Source: Streptomyces sp. RKAG290 (GTDB taxonomy: Bacteria > Actinomycetota > Actinomycetes > Streptomycetales > Streptomycetaceae). From it: DNA of 64,000 nucleotides. The translations under genes and the position numbers were made by a program. The stretch covers positions 4,835,894 through 4,899,893 of the forward strand of contig NZ_JAJOZC010000001.1 of the NCBI RefSeq assembly GCF_023701695.1, given 5' to 3'. Below the pieces are notes generated by a model, which did not search any database, was not told where the DNA came from, and worked only from the letters and a program-made list of their open reading frames with translations. Shown here piece after piece: positions 18,857 to 27,658 of the stretch (the first letter of the stretch is position 1; every line of letters begins with the position of its first letter).

Positions 18857-19318
18857 ATGGCCTCCCTGTTCTCCGCCCTCGCCGTCATCACGACCGGCCT
18901 CTACGCCGGCTTCCTGCTGACGTTCCTCATCGCGGTGATGCCCGGTCTGGCCGCACTGCCGGACGACCGTTTCACCGTGGCGATGCGCCGCTTCAACGAG
19001 AAGGTCCCCGGGCCCGCGTTCCTCGTCGTCTTCCTCGGCGCGGTCGTCTTCCCCGCGGTCGCGGTGTTCACGGAGTACGGCGAGAAGTGGTGGCCGCTGG
19101 TGGCCGTGGCGCTGGTCTGCGCGGTCGTCTCCCACCTGGTCACGATCGGCGGCAACATCCCGCTGAACAAGGCACTCGCAGCGGCGGAGGACACGGCGGG
19201 GGGCGGCGACGAGAGCGCGGCCCGTGCCGCGTTCGAAGCCCGCTGGAACGGCTTCCACCGCTTCCGGACGGCCCTCTCGCTGGCCGCCTTCGTACTGCTG
19301 GCCGTCGCCGCGACGTAG
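18857..19318 (+). CDS. DUF1772 (anthrone oxygenase-like) membrane protein
   Basis: 153-residue protein with four predicted spans (SLFSALAVITTGLYAGFLLT, AFLVVFLGAVVFPAVAVF, WWPLVAVALVCAVVSHLVT and a C-terminal LSLAAFVLLAVAAT). The conserved DUF1772 signature NIPLNKAL and W-x-x-FHRFRT are present. Some DUF1772 members oxidise anthrones in polyketide pathways, but most are uncharacterised, and there is no biosynthetic cluster here. ATG 18857 begins the conserved region; no strong ribosome-binding site is visible. A hairpin follows 6 bp after the stop. Confidence 0.8.
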   Translation: MASLFSALAVITTGLYAGFLLTFLIAVMPGLAALPDDRFTVAMRRFNEKVPGPAFLVVFLGAVVFPAVAVFTEYGEKWWPLVAVALVCAVVSHLVTIGGNIPLNKALAAAEDTAGGGDESAARAAFEARWNGFHRFRTALSLAAFVLLAVAAT

Positions 19319-19324
19319 GCACAG

Positions 19325-19360
19325 GTCCGGCCCGGATCCCCGCAGGAACCCGGGCCGGAC
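19325..19360. terminator. Bidirectional terminator between DUF1772 and rhamnose genes
   Basis: 11-bp perfect stem, GTCCGGCCCGG / CCGGGCCGGAC, with a 14-nt loop, in the 51-bp gap between two convergent genes. Confidence 0.65.
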
Positions 19361-19369
19361 CGCGGCGCC

Positions 19370-19684
19370 TCACGCCAGGTGGAACACCTCCGCCAGCGGC
19401 ACCATCGCGTCGTCCGCCGCCTCCGGCTGCTCGAAGAAGCCGGCCATGTCCCGCTGCCAGCGCTCGTTCACCTCGGTGGCAGCCATCGCCTCCCGTGCCG
19501 CGTCGAAGTCCTCCGTCTCCAGATATCCGACGAGCAGCCCGTCCTCGCGCAGGAAGAGCGAGTAGTTGTGCCAGCCCGCCGCGGAGAGCGCGGCGAGCAT
19601 GTCGGGCCAGACCGCCGCATGGCGCTCGCGGTACTCGCCGATCCGGTCCTTGCGCACGTTCAGCAAGAAGCAGACACGCTGCAT
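19370..19684 (-). CDS. rhaM: L-rhamnose mutarotase
   Basis: 104-residue dimeric ferredoxin-like protein of the RhaM/YiiL (DUF718) family that interconverts alpha and beta L-rhamnose. The catalytic His lies in RHAAVWPDM, with conserved GWHNYSLFL and C-terminal EVFHL as in the E. coli enzyme. It is the last gene of the rhamnose import operon, 43 bp after rhaS. Family call is secure; rhaU is a synonym. Confidence 0.9.
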   Translation of the reverse strand: MQRVCFLLNVRKDRIGEYRERHAAVWPDMLAALSAAGWHNYSLFLREDGLLVGYLETEDFDAAREAMAATEVNERWQRDMAGFFEQPEAADDAMVPLAEVFHLA

Positions 19685-19727
19685 GAGAAGGTCTCCTGTG
19701 CTACTCGGCCGTCCGCAACCCGACGGC

Positions 19728-20813
19728 TCAGAAGTCGAACTTGTCGATGTTCTTCTTGTCGAAGACGGTCGGCTTGCCGAGGATGACCTCGCCGTCCTTG
19801 CCGATCGTGTACTCGCCGAGCTTGCCCGCCTTGAACTTCTCGCCCTCCGCGCCCGTGATCTGACCGGACGCCAGCGCCGCGGCGGCGTAGGAGCCGAGGT
19901 AGCCGAGCTCCTCCGGGTTCCACAGCGAGAACTGCTCGACGGTGGAGTCCTTGACGTACTTGCGCATCTGGTTCGGCGTGCCCAGGCCGTTCAGCACGAC
20001 CTTGCCCTTGTACGAGGAGTCGCTCAGGTAGCGGGCGGCGGCCGCGATGCCGACCGTGGTGGGCGAGATGATGCCCTTGAGGTCGGGATAGGCCTGCATC
20101 AGGCCCTGGGTCTGCTGGAACGACTTCTGGTCCGCGTCGTCCCCGTACGCCACCTTCACCAGCTTCATGCCCTTGTACTTGGGCAGCTTCAGCTCGTCCT
20201 TCATGAACTCGATCCAGGTGTTCTGGTTCGTCGCGTTCTGGGTGGCCGAGAGGATCGCGATCTTGCCCTTGTAGCCGATCTGCTCACCGAGGTGCTGGAC
20301 CAGGCTGCGGCCGATCTCCTCCGAGCTCGCCTGGTTGATGAAGAGCTGGCGGCACTCCTTCGCGGTGTCGGAGTCGTACGCCACGACCTTGATGTTCTTC
20401 TTCATGGCCTGCTTCAGCGGGCCGCACACCGCGTTCGGGTCGTTGGCAGCGACCAGGATCGCGTCCTGGCGCTGCTGGATCAGCGTGTTGATGTAGCTGA
20501 CCTGCGAGGAGGCACTGGCGTCGGACGGACCGACCTCCTTGCCCGTGCCGCCGTACTCCTTGGCCGCCTCGATCCCCGCATCGTCGACGATCTTCTCGTA
20601 CGGGTTGTTGATCTGCTTGGGCAGGAAGGCGAGCTTCAGCCCCTTCTTCAGCGCTGCGCCGGGATCGGCCTTCGCCGTGGATCCGGCCTTCGCGGACTCC
20701 TTGCCGGCGCTGTCCTTCGTGGTGCCGGAACAGGCGCTGAGGGCGAGGGCGAGGGAGAGCGCGGTGGCGGCGGTGGTGACGGCGCGGCGCCCAGCGGCAT
20801 TGCGGAGCATCAT
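19728..20813 (-). CDS. rhaS: Rhamnose ABC transporter substrate-binding lipoprotein
   Basis: 361-residue periplasmic-binding-protein-1-like lipoprotein. The signal ends in the lipobox LSACSG (lipidated Cys near residue 28). The mature protein starts with AFLPKQINNPYEKIVDDAG, then AVCGPLKQAMKKNIKVVAYDSD, and matches RhaS proteins of CUT2 importers. It would capture L-rhamnose outside the membrane and deliver it to RhaP/RhaQ. Located 79 bp after rhaQ in the same operon; the gap carries short direct repeats. Assignment to rhamnose rests on the sequence style plus the adjacent mutarotase. Confidence 0.9.
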   Translation of the reverse strand: MMLRNAAGRRAVTTAATALSLALALSACSGTTKDSAGKESAKAGSTAKADPGAALKKGLKLAFLPKQINNPYEKIVDDAGIEAAKEYGGTGKEVGPSDASASSQVSYINTLIQQRQDAILVAANDPNAVCGPLKQAMKKNIKVVAYDSDTAKECRQLFINQASSEEIGRSLVQHLGEQIGYKGKIAILSATQNATNQNTWIEFMKDELKLPKYKGMKLVKVAYGDDADQKSFQQTQGLMQAYPDLKGIISPTTVGIAAAARYLSDSSYKGKVVLNGLGTPNQMRKYVKDSTVEQFSLWNPEELGYLGSYAAAALASGQITGAEGEKFKAGKLGEYTIGKDGEVILGKPTVFDKKNIDKFDF

Positions 20814-20836
20814 GACGGCGGTGTGCCTTTCGAGGA

Positions 20837-20879
20837 GTGCGTACGAGGACGAGAGGTGCGTACGAGGAGTGCGTACGGG
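20837..20879. repeat. Three short direct repeats between rhaQ and rhaS
   Basis: GTGCGTACGAGGA at 20837 and at 20856, and a shortened GTGCGTACGGGG at 20869, filling the rhaQ-rhaS gap. They contain TACG palindromic cores. Possibly replication slippage; no function evident. Confidence 0.5.
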
Positions 20880-20892
20880 GGCGGGTCAGGGA

Positions 20893-21942
20893 TCAGGGGC
20901 GGGCGCCGGCGGCGCGCCGGTGCCGTCGTTCGACCACGGTGGCGATCACGCGTGGGGTGAGGACGGACGCCACGAGCAGCAGGCCGGTCACGATGACCTG
21001 CACCTCGTTGGCGATGTCGTTGAGCGTCAGCAGGTTCTTCAGGATGCCGATGAGCAGCACCCCGGCGACCGCGCCGAAGAGCGTGCCCTTCCCGCCGTCG
21101 AAGTCGATGCCGCCGAGCAGCACGGAGGCGATCACGAGCATTTCGAAGCCGAGCCCGTTGTCGGCGCGGGCGCTGCCGTAGCGGAGGGTGAAGACGATCC
21201 CCGCGAAGGCGGAGAACAGCCCGGTGACGACGAACAGCAGCAGCTTGATCCGCTTGACCCGGATGCCCGCGAAGTACGCGGCCTCCTCCTGCGAGCCGAT
21301 CGCGAACAGCGAACGCCCCAGGCCGGTGGCGTGCAGCACGATCGCGGTGAGCACCGCGAGCACGATGAACAGTGCGACGGGGTACGTGATGAAGGTGCCG
21401 GGCACCGTGGTGGTGTCGACGGCCCAGTCCGCGTACGTCTGCGGGAAGTCGGTCACCGCGTCGCTGCCGAGCGCCACCGAGGCCAGGCCCCGGTAGAGCG
21501 CCAGGGTGCCGATGGTGACGGCGAGCGAGGGCAGTCCGACCTTGGTGACCAGCCAGCCGTTGAGCAGCCCGCCGGCCACGCCGACCAGCAGCACGACCGG
21601 CACGATCGTCTCGAACGCCCAGCCCGCGTCCCACAGCGCACCGGTCAGCGCGCTGCCCAGACCCAGCATCGAGGCGACCGACAGATCGACCTGTCCGGCC
21701 ACCACCAGAAGCGTCATCGGCAGTGCGATGAGCGCGACTTCGGCGATGTCGTTGAAGGCGAACGCGAGGTTCTCACCCGAGCCGAAGCCCTCGGTGGTGC
21801 CGAGCCCGACCACGACGACGGCCACCAGCAGCGCCCCGACCGCGGTGTCCCAGCGCAGCGCCAGGCTCCGCAGCGAGCTCTTCGTCCGGGCGGACCCTTG
21901 CGGGGCGGGCACCGCCTTCTTGGTCTCAGGCGCCATTGCCAT
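20893..21942 (-). CDS. rhaQ: Rhamnose ABC transporter permease
   Basis: 349-residue CUT2-family membrane permease with eight to ten spans, including LLVAVVVVGLGTTEGF, LIALPMTLLVVAGQVDLSV and the signature GLGFEMLVIASVLLGGIDFDGGKGT typical of RbsC-like permeases. ATG 21942 has GAGGAG 8 bp upstream. The gene overlaps rhaP by 17 bp, so the two permease halves are made together. It works with RhaP, the ATPase RhaT and the binding protein RhaS. Confidence 0.88.
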   Translation of the reverse strand: MAMAPETKKAVPAPQGSARTKSSLRSLALRWDTAVGALLVAVVVVGLGTTEGFGSGENLAFAFNDIAEVALIALPMTLLVVAGQVDLSVASMLGLGSALTGALWDAGWAFETIVPVVLLVGVAGGLLNGWLVTKVGLPSLAVTIGTLALYRGLASVALGSDAVTDFPQTYADWAVDTTTVPGTFITYPVALFIVLAVLTAIVLHATGLGRSLFAIGSQEEAAYFAGIRVKRIKLLLFVVTGLFSAFAGIVFTLRYGSARADNGLGFEMLVIASVLLGGIDFDGGKGTLFGAVAGVLLIGILKNLLTLNDIANEVQVIVTGLLLVASVLTPRVIATVVERRHRRAAGARP

Positions 21943-22977
21943 GCCGGGCGCTCCTCTTCCTCAGGGCTGCGGTCATCCGCAGGTTCACGATCCGGTCGAT
22001 GCTGATGGCCAGCAGCAGAAGTGCGCCGGTGATGGCGCCCTGCCAGAACGAGTCGACCTTCAGGACCACCAGCACGCTGCCGATGGTGGTGAGCAGCAGG
22101 GCGCCCAGTGCGGCGCCCCAGACCGTTCCCGTACCGCCGGTGATGGCGACACCGCCGACGACGACGGCGCTCACGACGGTCAGCTCCCAGCCGTGCGCGT
22201 TGTCCGCGACGACCGTGCCGAAGCGGGCGAGCCACAGGGTGCCCGCGAAACCGGCGACGGCTCCGGAGAAGGCGTACGAGGCCAGGATCCGGCGACGGAT
22301 CGGCACCCCGGCGAGCAGGGCGGCCTCCGGGCTCGACCCGATCGCGTACAGCTCACGCCCCGAGCGGTAGCTGCGCAGGAAGTACGCCGTCGCGGCGAGC
22401 AGCACCACGGCGATCAGCGGCAGGTACGGCACACCCAGAACGCTCCCGCTGCCCAGCCCAAGGATCTGGTCGGGGACCTCGGCGGCGCCGATCTGGTCGC
22501 CCTGCGCCCACCAGTAGTCGACGCCCTGGATGATGTAGAGCATGCCGAGCGTCACGACGAGCGCCGGCACCTTGCCGAAGCTGACGAGCGCGCCGGAGAC
22601 CAGTCCGCAGACCACGCCGATGGCGATGCCCAGCAGCATGACGGTGACCACGCCGTGGTCGGTCCCGGCCACGAACTTGCCGCAGGCGAAGGCGGAGAGC
22701 CCGACCACGGAGCCGACCGACAGGTCGATGTTGCGGGTGATGACGACGGCCGACTGGCCGACCGCGAGCAGCACCAGGATCGAGGAGTTGAGCAGCAGGT
22801 CCTTGATGCCCTGGTCGGACAGGAAGCGCGGATTGGCCAGATAGGTGCCGAGGACGAGCAGGATCAGCGCCCCGGCGATGGATATCTCGCGGGCCCGGAA
22901 GACCGTGTCCACGAGCGAGGCCGCGCTGCGGGCCGGCGCCTTCGGGCCGCTGTCCGGCGGGCTTACGACGGTGGTGG

Positions 22978-22981
<4 letters not shown>
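21926..22981 (-). CDS. rhaP: Rhamnose ABC transporter permease
   Basis: 351-residue CUT2 permease. It has hydrophobic spans such as ISIAGALILLVLGTYLA, LLLNSSILVLLAVGQSAVVI and the permease loop NAHGWELTVVSAVVVGGVAITGG. ATG 22981 overlaps the rhaT stop (ATGA), giving translational coupling. With RhaQ it forms the membrane channel of the rhamnose importer. Which of the two permeases is called P or Q follows the usual gene order T-P-Q-S. Confidence 0.88.
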
Positions 22982-24525
<1,544 letters not shown>

Positions 24526-24584
24526 GAGGGGGGCTCCTGAGCGGTGGACTGAGCCGACGGAAGGCCGTTGGGGCCCACGCGTCG

Positions 24585-24596
24585 TGAAAGGTTTCA
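24585..24596. promoter_or_regulatory. LacI-type operator upstream of rhaT
   Basis: Palindrome TGAAAGGTTTCA with 5-bp perfect arms, 60 bp upstream of the rhaT start, matching the TGAAA-NN-TTTCA form used by LacI-family repressors. Confidence 0.55.
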
Positions 24597-24762
24597 ATCG
24601 GGCTCCTCGGAAGCTAGACGGGGTGCGCGGGCGTAGTCAATGGGTGCGTAGCGGGAATCTCCTAAGATTGGAAGGGAGGGCGAGGGGGAAATGCCTGCCG
24701 ACGGGTCGAGTCCGCGTCGACCCCCGGTGGCGCCTTGGCGCGGGGGCTGACCCCTTTCAAGC

Positions 24763-24774
24763 TGAATCGATTCA
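24763..24774. promoter_or_regulatory. Second LacI-type operator in the rhaT upstream region
   Basis: Perfect palindrome TGAATCGATTCA. It has the central CG of LacI-family operators and lies 238 bp upstream of rhaT. The roughly 300-bp gap (24526-24824) holds only these two operators and no gene. The regulator is not encoded nearby. Confidence 0.65.
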
Positions 24775-24824
24775 CATCGCTGCACGGTGCACGCGAGGAG
24801 CACTCCAAGGCCCCTCCAGGGGCC

Positions 24825-25493
24825 GTGCGTACCCTTGTTGACGGTGTCGGCCGACCAGCGGCGATCCGGCGGACGGAGCGGACCATCGCAGCCCACAGGT
24901 TCCCGGAGACGGTGCTGCGCACCGAGAACCTGACGCTCCGGGCCTTCACCCCCGAAGACATCGAGGACACCCGGGCCGCGTGCTCGGACGAACTGACCCA
25001 GCGTTGGCTCCCGCTCCCGTGGCCGTACACCGCCGAGCACGCCACGGCCTGGTGCACGGAGATCGCCCCCGCACTGCGCGAGTCGGGTGACGGCATCCAC
25101 TTCGCGGTGGCCGCCCGGTCAGGGGGCCGACTGCTGGGCACCGTCGGCCTGAAGAAGACCGACTGGCGGGCGCAGGTCAGCGAGGTCGGCTACTGGGTGG
25201 CGCCCTGGGCGCGTGGCCGCGGAATCGCGACGGAGGCCACCGCGGCCCTCGCCTGCTGGCTCCTGGGCGATCAGGGTTTTCAGCGGATGGAACTCAAGGC
25301 GGCGGTGGAGAACGCCGCCTCGCAGCGGGTGGCCGTCAAGGCGGGGTTGGACTACGAGGGCACGATGCGCAACGCCGGCTTCGTGCACGGCGGCCGGACC
25401 GACCTCCGCCTCTACTCGGCGACCAGGCCCATCGATTCCACGGGCGGAACCGGGCGGAGCGGGGATCGTGCGGATTTCGACCCGGGCGCGTGA
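24825..25493 (+). CDS. GNAT N-acetyltransferase (RimJ/RimL type)
   Basis: About 222 residues. The conserved fold begins at TVLRTENLTLRAFTPEDIED and includes VSEVGYWVAPWARGRGIATEA, the acetyl-CoA pyrophosphate loop, and AVENAASQRVAVKAGL typical of RimJ/RimL-like enzymes acting on protein N-termini or small amines. Start is uncertain: GTG 24825 is given; an ATG at 24735 would place the TGAATCGATTCA operator inside the coding region and adds 30 non-conserved residues. The C-terminal 20 residues look disordered. Substrate unknown. Confidence 0.75.
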   Translation: MRTLVDGVGRPAAIRRTERTIAAHRFPETVLRTENLTLRAFTPEDIEDTRAACSDELTQRWLPLPWPYTAEHATAWCTEIAPALRESGDGIHFAVAARSGGRLLGTVGLKKTDWRAQVSEVGYWVAPWARGRGIATEATAALACWLLGDQGFQRMELKAAVENAASQRVAVKAGLDYEGTMRNAGFVHGGRTDLRLYSATRPIDSTGGTGRSGDRADFDPGA

Positions 25494-25574
25494 ACATCGT
25501 CCGCCGCCCGGAAGGTCCCGCAGCTCTTATGCCGCCGCTACGCGGCCCTCGCTAGCGTGCCCGTGGCAGACGAA

Positions 25575-25597
25575 AGGCCCTCCGGTGGGGAGGGCCT
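25575..25597 (-). terminator. Terminator downstream of tRNA-Arg
   Basis: Perfect 9-bp stem, AGGCCCTCC / GGAGGGCCT, with a 5-nt loop, 20 bp past the 3' end of the tRNA gene on the minus strand. Confidence 0.7.
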
Positions 25598-25616
25598 CAT
25601 GGTGGTGCGGGCTGCG

Positions 25617-25689
25617 TGCCCCCGGCAGGACTCGAACCTGCGGCCAAGCGCTTAGAAGGCGCCTGCTCTATCCACTGAGCTACGGGGGC
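25617..25689 (-). tRNA. tRNA-Arg (anticodon TCT)
   Basis: 73-nt cloverleaf on the minus strand. Acceptor stem GCCCCCG pairs with CGGGGGC; the D-arm is GCTC..GAGC; the anticodon arm has loop CTTCTAA, giving TCT; the T-arm is GCAGG-TTCGAGT-CCTGC; discriminator A. CCA is not encoded. It reads AGA, a rare codon in this high-GC genome. Confidence 0.95.
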
Positions 25690-25859
25690 CGGGTGGTGGT
25701 CCCGGTGGCCTGGAGCCCTGGGACCCGGGCGGGCCGTGACCTGCCGGGACAAGGATAGGGCTCCGATCGCCTGGACCCGGTTGCTTCACCTGCGTGGCAC
25801 GATGTGGAGGTTCGGTGAAGCGAGACGATAATCGCAGGTAGGTGCGATTCATGCAGCGC

Positions 25860-25979
25860 TTTTGGCGCCTCGCGCCCCGGGTGTTGTGCACTCGTTATGC
25901 CTGCGCCCCACTCGTCCCGTCTGTCCTGAGCAGGAACCGCCGCGCAGAGGGGTCTATACGCTTCAAAAAGGCGCCAAAA
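25860..25979. repeat. Widely spaced inverted repeat upstream of the dynamin-like genes
   Basis: TTTTGGCGCCT at 25860-25870 is the exact complement of AGGCGCCAAAA at 25969-25979, within the 307-bp non-coding stretch between tRNA-Arg and the first GTPase gene. Each arm also contains the palindrome GGCGCC. The right arm ends 17 bp before the GTG start. It could be paired operators or a long-range RNA stem. Confidence 0.5.
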
Positions 25980-25996
25980 TTGGGCATTCTTCGCAT

Positions 25997-27658
25997 GTGG
26001 TGACCTTGGACGTACGGCCTCAGCTCATCGACGCACTTTCCGCCCTGCGCGACCGTGTCGCTGCCGTGCGTCTTCCACTCCCGCTGCCGGGCGCTCCACG
26101 CGCCCGGCAGACGAGGCTCGAACTGCTCGCCCAGCTCGACGACTACCTGCTGCCCAGGCTCAGGGATCCCGAGGCGCCCCTGCTCGCCGTCATCGGCGGA
26201 TCCACGGGTGCCGGCAAGTCGACGCTGGTCAACTCCCTCGTGGGGCGCCGGGTCAGCGAGGCCGGAGTGCTCCGGCCGACCACGCGCACCCCGGTGCTCG
26301 TCTGCCACCCGGATGACCACCACTGGTTCGCCGACATCAGGGTGCTCCCGCAGCTGACCCGCGTCTGGCTGCCGCCCGAGGAGTCCGCGAACCCCGGCCA
26401 GTGCGACGACCTCGACGGACTCGACGGGCACGCGGCCGAGGAAGGCACCGCGCTGCGCGTCGAAACCGCCGCCGGGCTGCCGCGCGGGCTCGCCCTGCTG
26501 GACGCCCCGGACATCGATTCGCTCGTCGTACGCAACCGCGTCCTGGCCGCCGAACTCGTCTGCGCGGCGGATGTCTGGGTGATGGTGACCACCGCCGCCC
26601 GGTACGCCGACGCGGTGCCGTGGCATCTGCTGCGTACCGCAAAGGAGTACGACGCCTCGCTCGTCACCGTCCTGGACCGGGTGCCGCACCAGGTGATCGA
26701 CGAGGTGTCGCGACAGTACGGAGCGCTGCTCACCAAGGCCGGTCTCGGCGAGGTGCCGCGCTTCACCATCCCCGAACTCCCCGAGTCCGCGGGCGGCGGC
26801 AGCGGGCTGCTGCCCACCACGGCCGTCGCCCCGCTGCGTGCCTGGCTCGCCCACCGCGCGCAGGATCCGGCGGCCCGTCAGCAGGCGGTCGGACGTACGG
26901 CGGCCGGGGTCATCGACTCGCTCGACGTGCGGATGCCGGCACTGGCCGGGGCCGTCGCGGCCCAGTACGCGGCCGCCGTGCGGCTGACCGGCGTGGTCGA
27001 GGACGCGTACCGCAAGGAGGGCGCGCGCGTCCGGCGGCGGCTGCAGAACGGTGGCGCGCTCGCGGGGGACGCCCGGACCAGATGGCGCGGCTACCCGCTG
27101 TACAGCACCTCCGAGGAGGTCCTCGAAGCACTCGTGGAGAGCCTCGCCGCCCTCCTGGAGTGCGCGGTGGCAGCCGCCGACGAGCAGATCCGGACGACCT
27201 GGCAGCGGGAGCCCGCGGCCGCGGTGTTCGGCTTCGAGACGGTGGGCCGGGAAGAGGGGGGATGGGGCCCCGCCGAGGACATCCGGGGCCGGGTCGCCAT
27301 GACCGTACGGCGGTGGCGCCGGGTCCTGGAGGAGCTCGCCGAGGAGGAGGTGCGCCTGCTGGAACGCAACGCCGCGCCCGACGCGGAGACCGTCGCCACC
27401 CTGCTGGCCGCCGCGCTGCTGGGCGGGCGCCGGGCCCGTACCGCCGGGGAACAGCTCGCCGAACGCATCGGCGCGCAGGGCGCCCTGCGGCTGCGCGACA
27501 AGGGCGGGGCCCTGCTCACCAGCTATCTCGACCAGGTGCTGGGCGGCGAACGTGACCGGCGCCTCGCCCCGCTGGACGCGCTCGACGTGGCCCCCGAGCC
27601 GCAAGCCGAACTGATTGCCGCGCTGTCCGTACTGCAGAAGGAGAGGTGGCAGCGATGA
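25997..27658 (+). CDS. dynA: Dynamin-like GTPase (DynA candidate)
   Basis: 553-residue large GTPase. The G1/P-loop is GGSTGAGKST near residue 63, a switch-like RPTTRTPV follows, the G3 region is LLDAPDIDS and the G4-like TVLDRVP comes near residue 220. The C-terminal half is helical with Arg/Glu-rich stalk-like segments and no clear membrane span. GTG 25997 (or the next codon, GTG 26000) starts the conserved MVTLDVRPQL-type N-terminus; the open frame continues upstream without support. Stop overlaps the next gene (ATGA). Paired GTPases next to ssbB match the dynAB operon of S. venezuelae, whose products stabilise FtsZ rings at sporulation septa. The A/B labels are by gene order and are inferred. 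Confidence 0.72.
   Translation: MVTLDVRPQLIDALSALRDRVAAVRLPLPLPGAPRARQTRLELLAQLDDYLLPRLRDPEAPLLAVIGGSTGAGKSTLVNSLVGRRVSEAGVLRPTTRTPVLVCHPDDHHWFADIRVLPQLTRVWLPPEESANPGQCDDLDGLDGHAAEEGTALRVETAAGLPRGLALLDAPDIDSLVVRNRVLAAELVCAADVWVMVTTAARYADAVPWHLLRTAKEYDASLVTVLDRVPHQVIDEVSRQYGALLTKAGLGEVPRFTIPELPESAGGGSGLLPTTAVAPLRAWLAHRAQDPAARQQAVGRTAAGVIDSLDVRMPALAGAVAAQYAAAVRLTGVVEDAYRKEGARVRRRLQNGGALAGDARTRWRGYPLYSTSEEVLEALVESLAALLECAVAAADEQIRTTWQREPAAAVFGFETVGREEGGWGPAEDIRGRVAMTVRRWRRVLEELAEEEVRLLERNAAPDAETVATLLAAALLGGRRARTAGEQLAERIGAQGALRLRDKGGALLTSYLDQVLGGERDRRLAPLDALDVAPEPQAELIAALSVLQKERWQR

Noticed and set aside
18857..19318. DUF1772 gene as part of a polyketide cluster
   Set aside because: There are no ketosynthase, cyclase or other biosynthetic genes in the neighbourhood.
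25617..25689. tRNA-Arg as an integration site for a mobile element
   Set aside because: No integrase, excisionase or duplicated tRNA 3' end was seen on either side.
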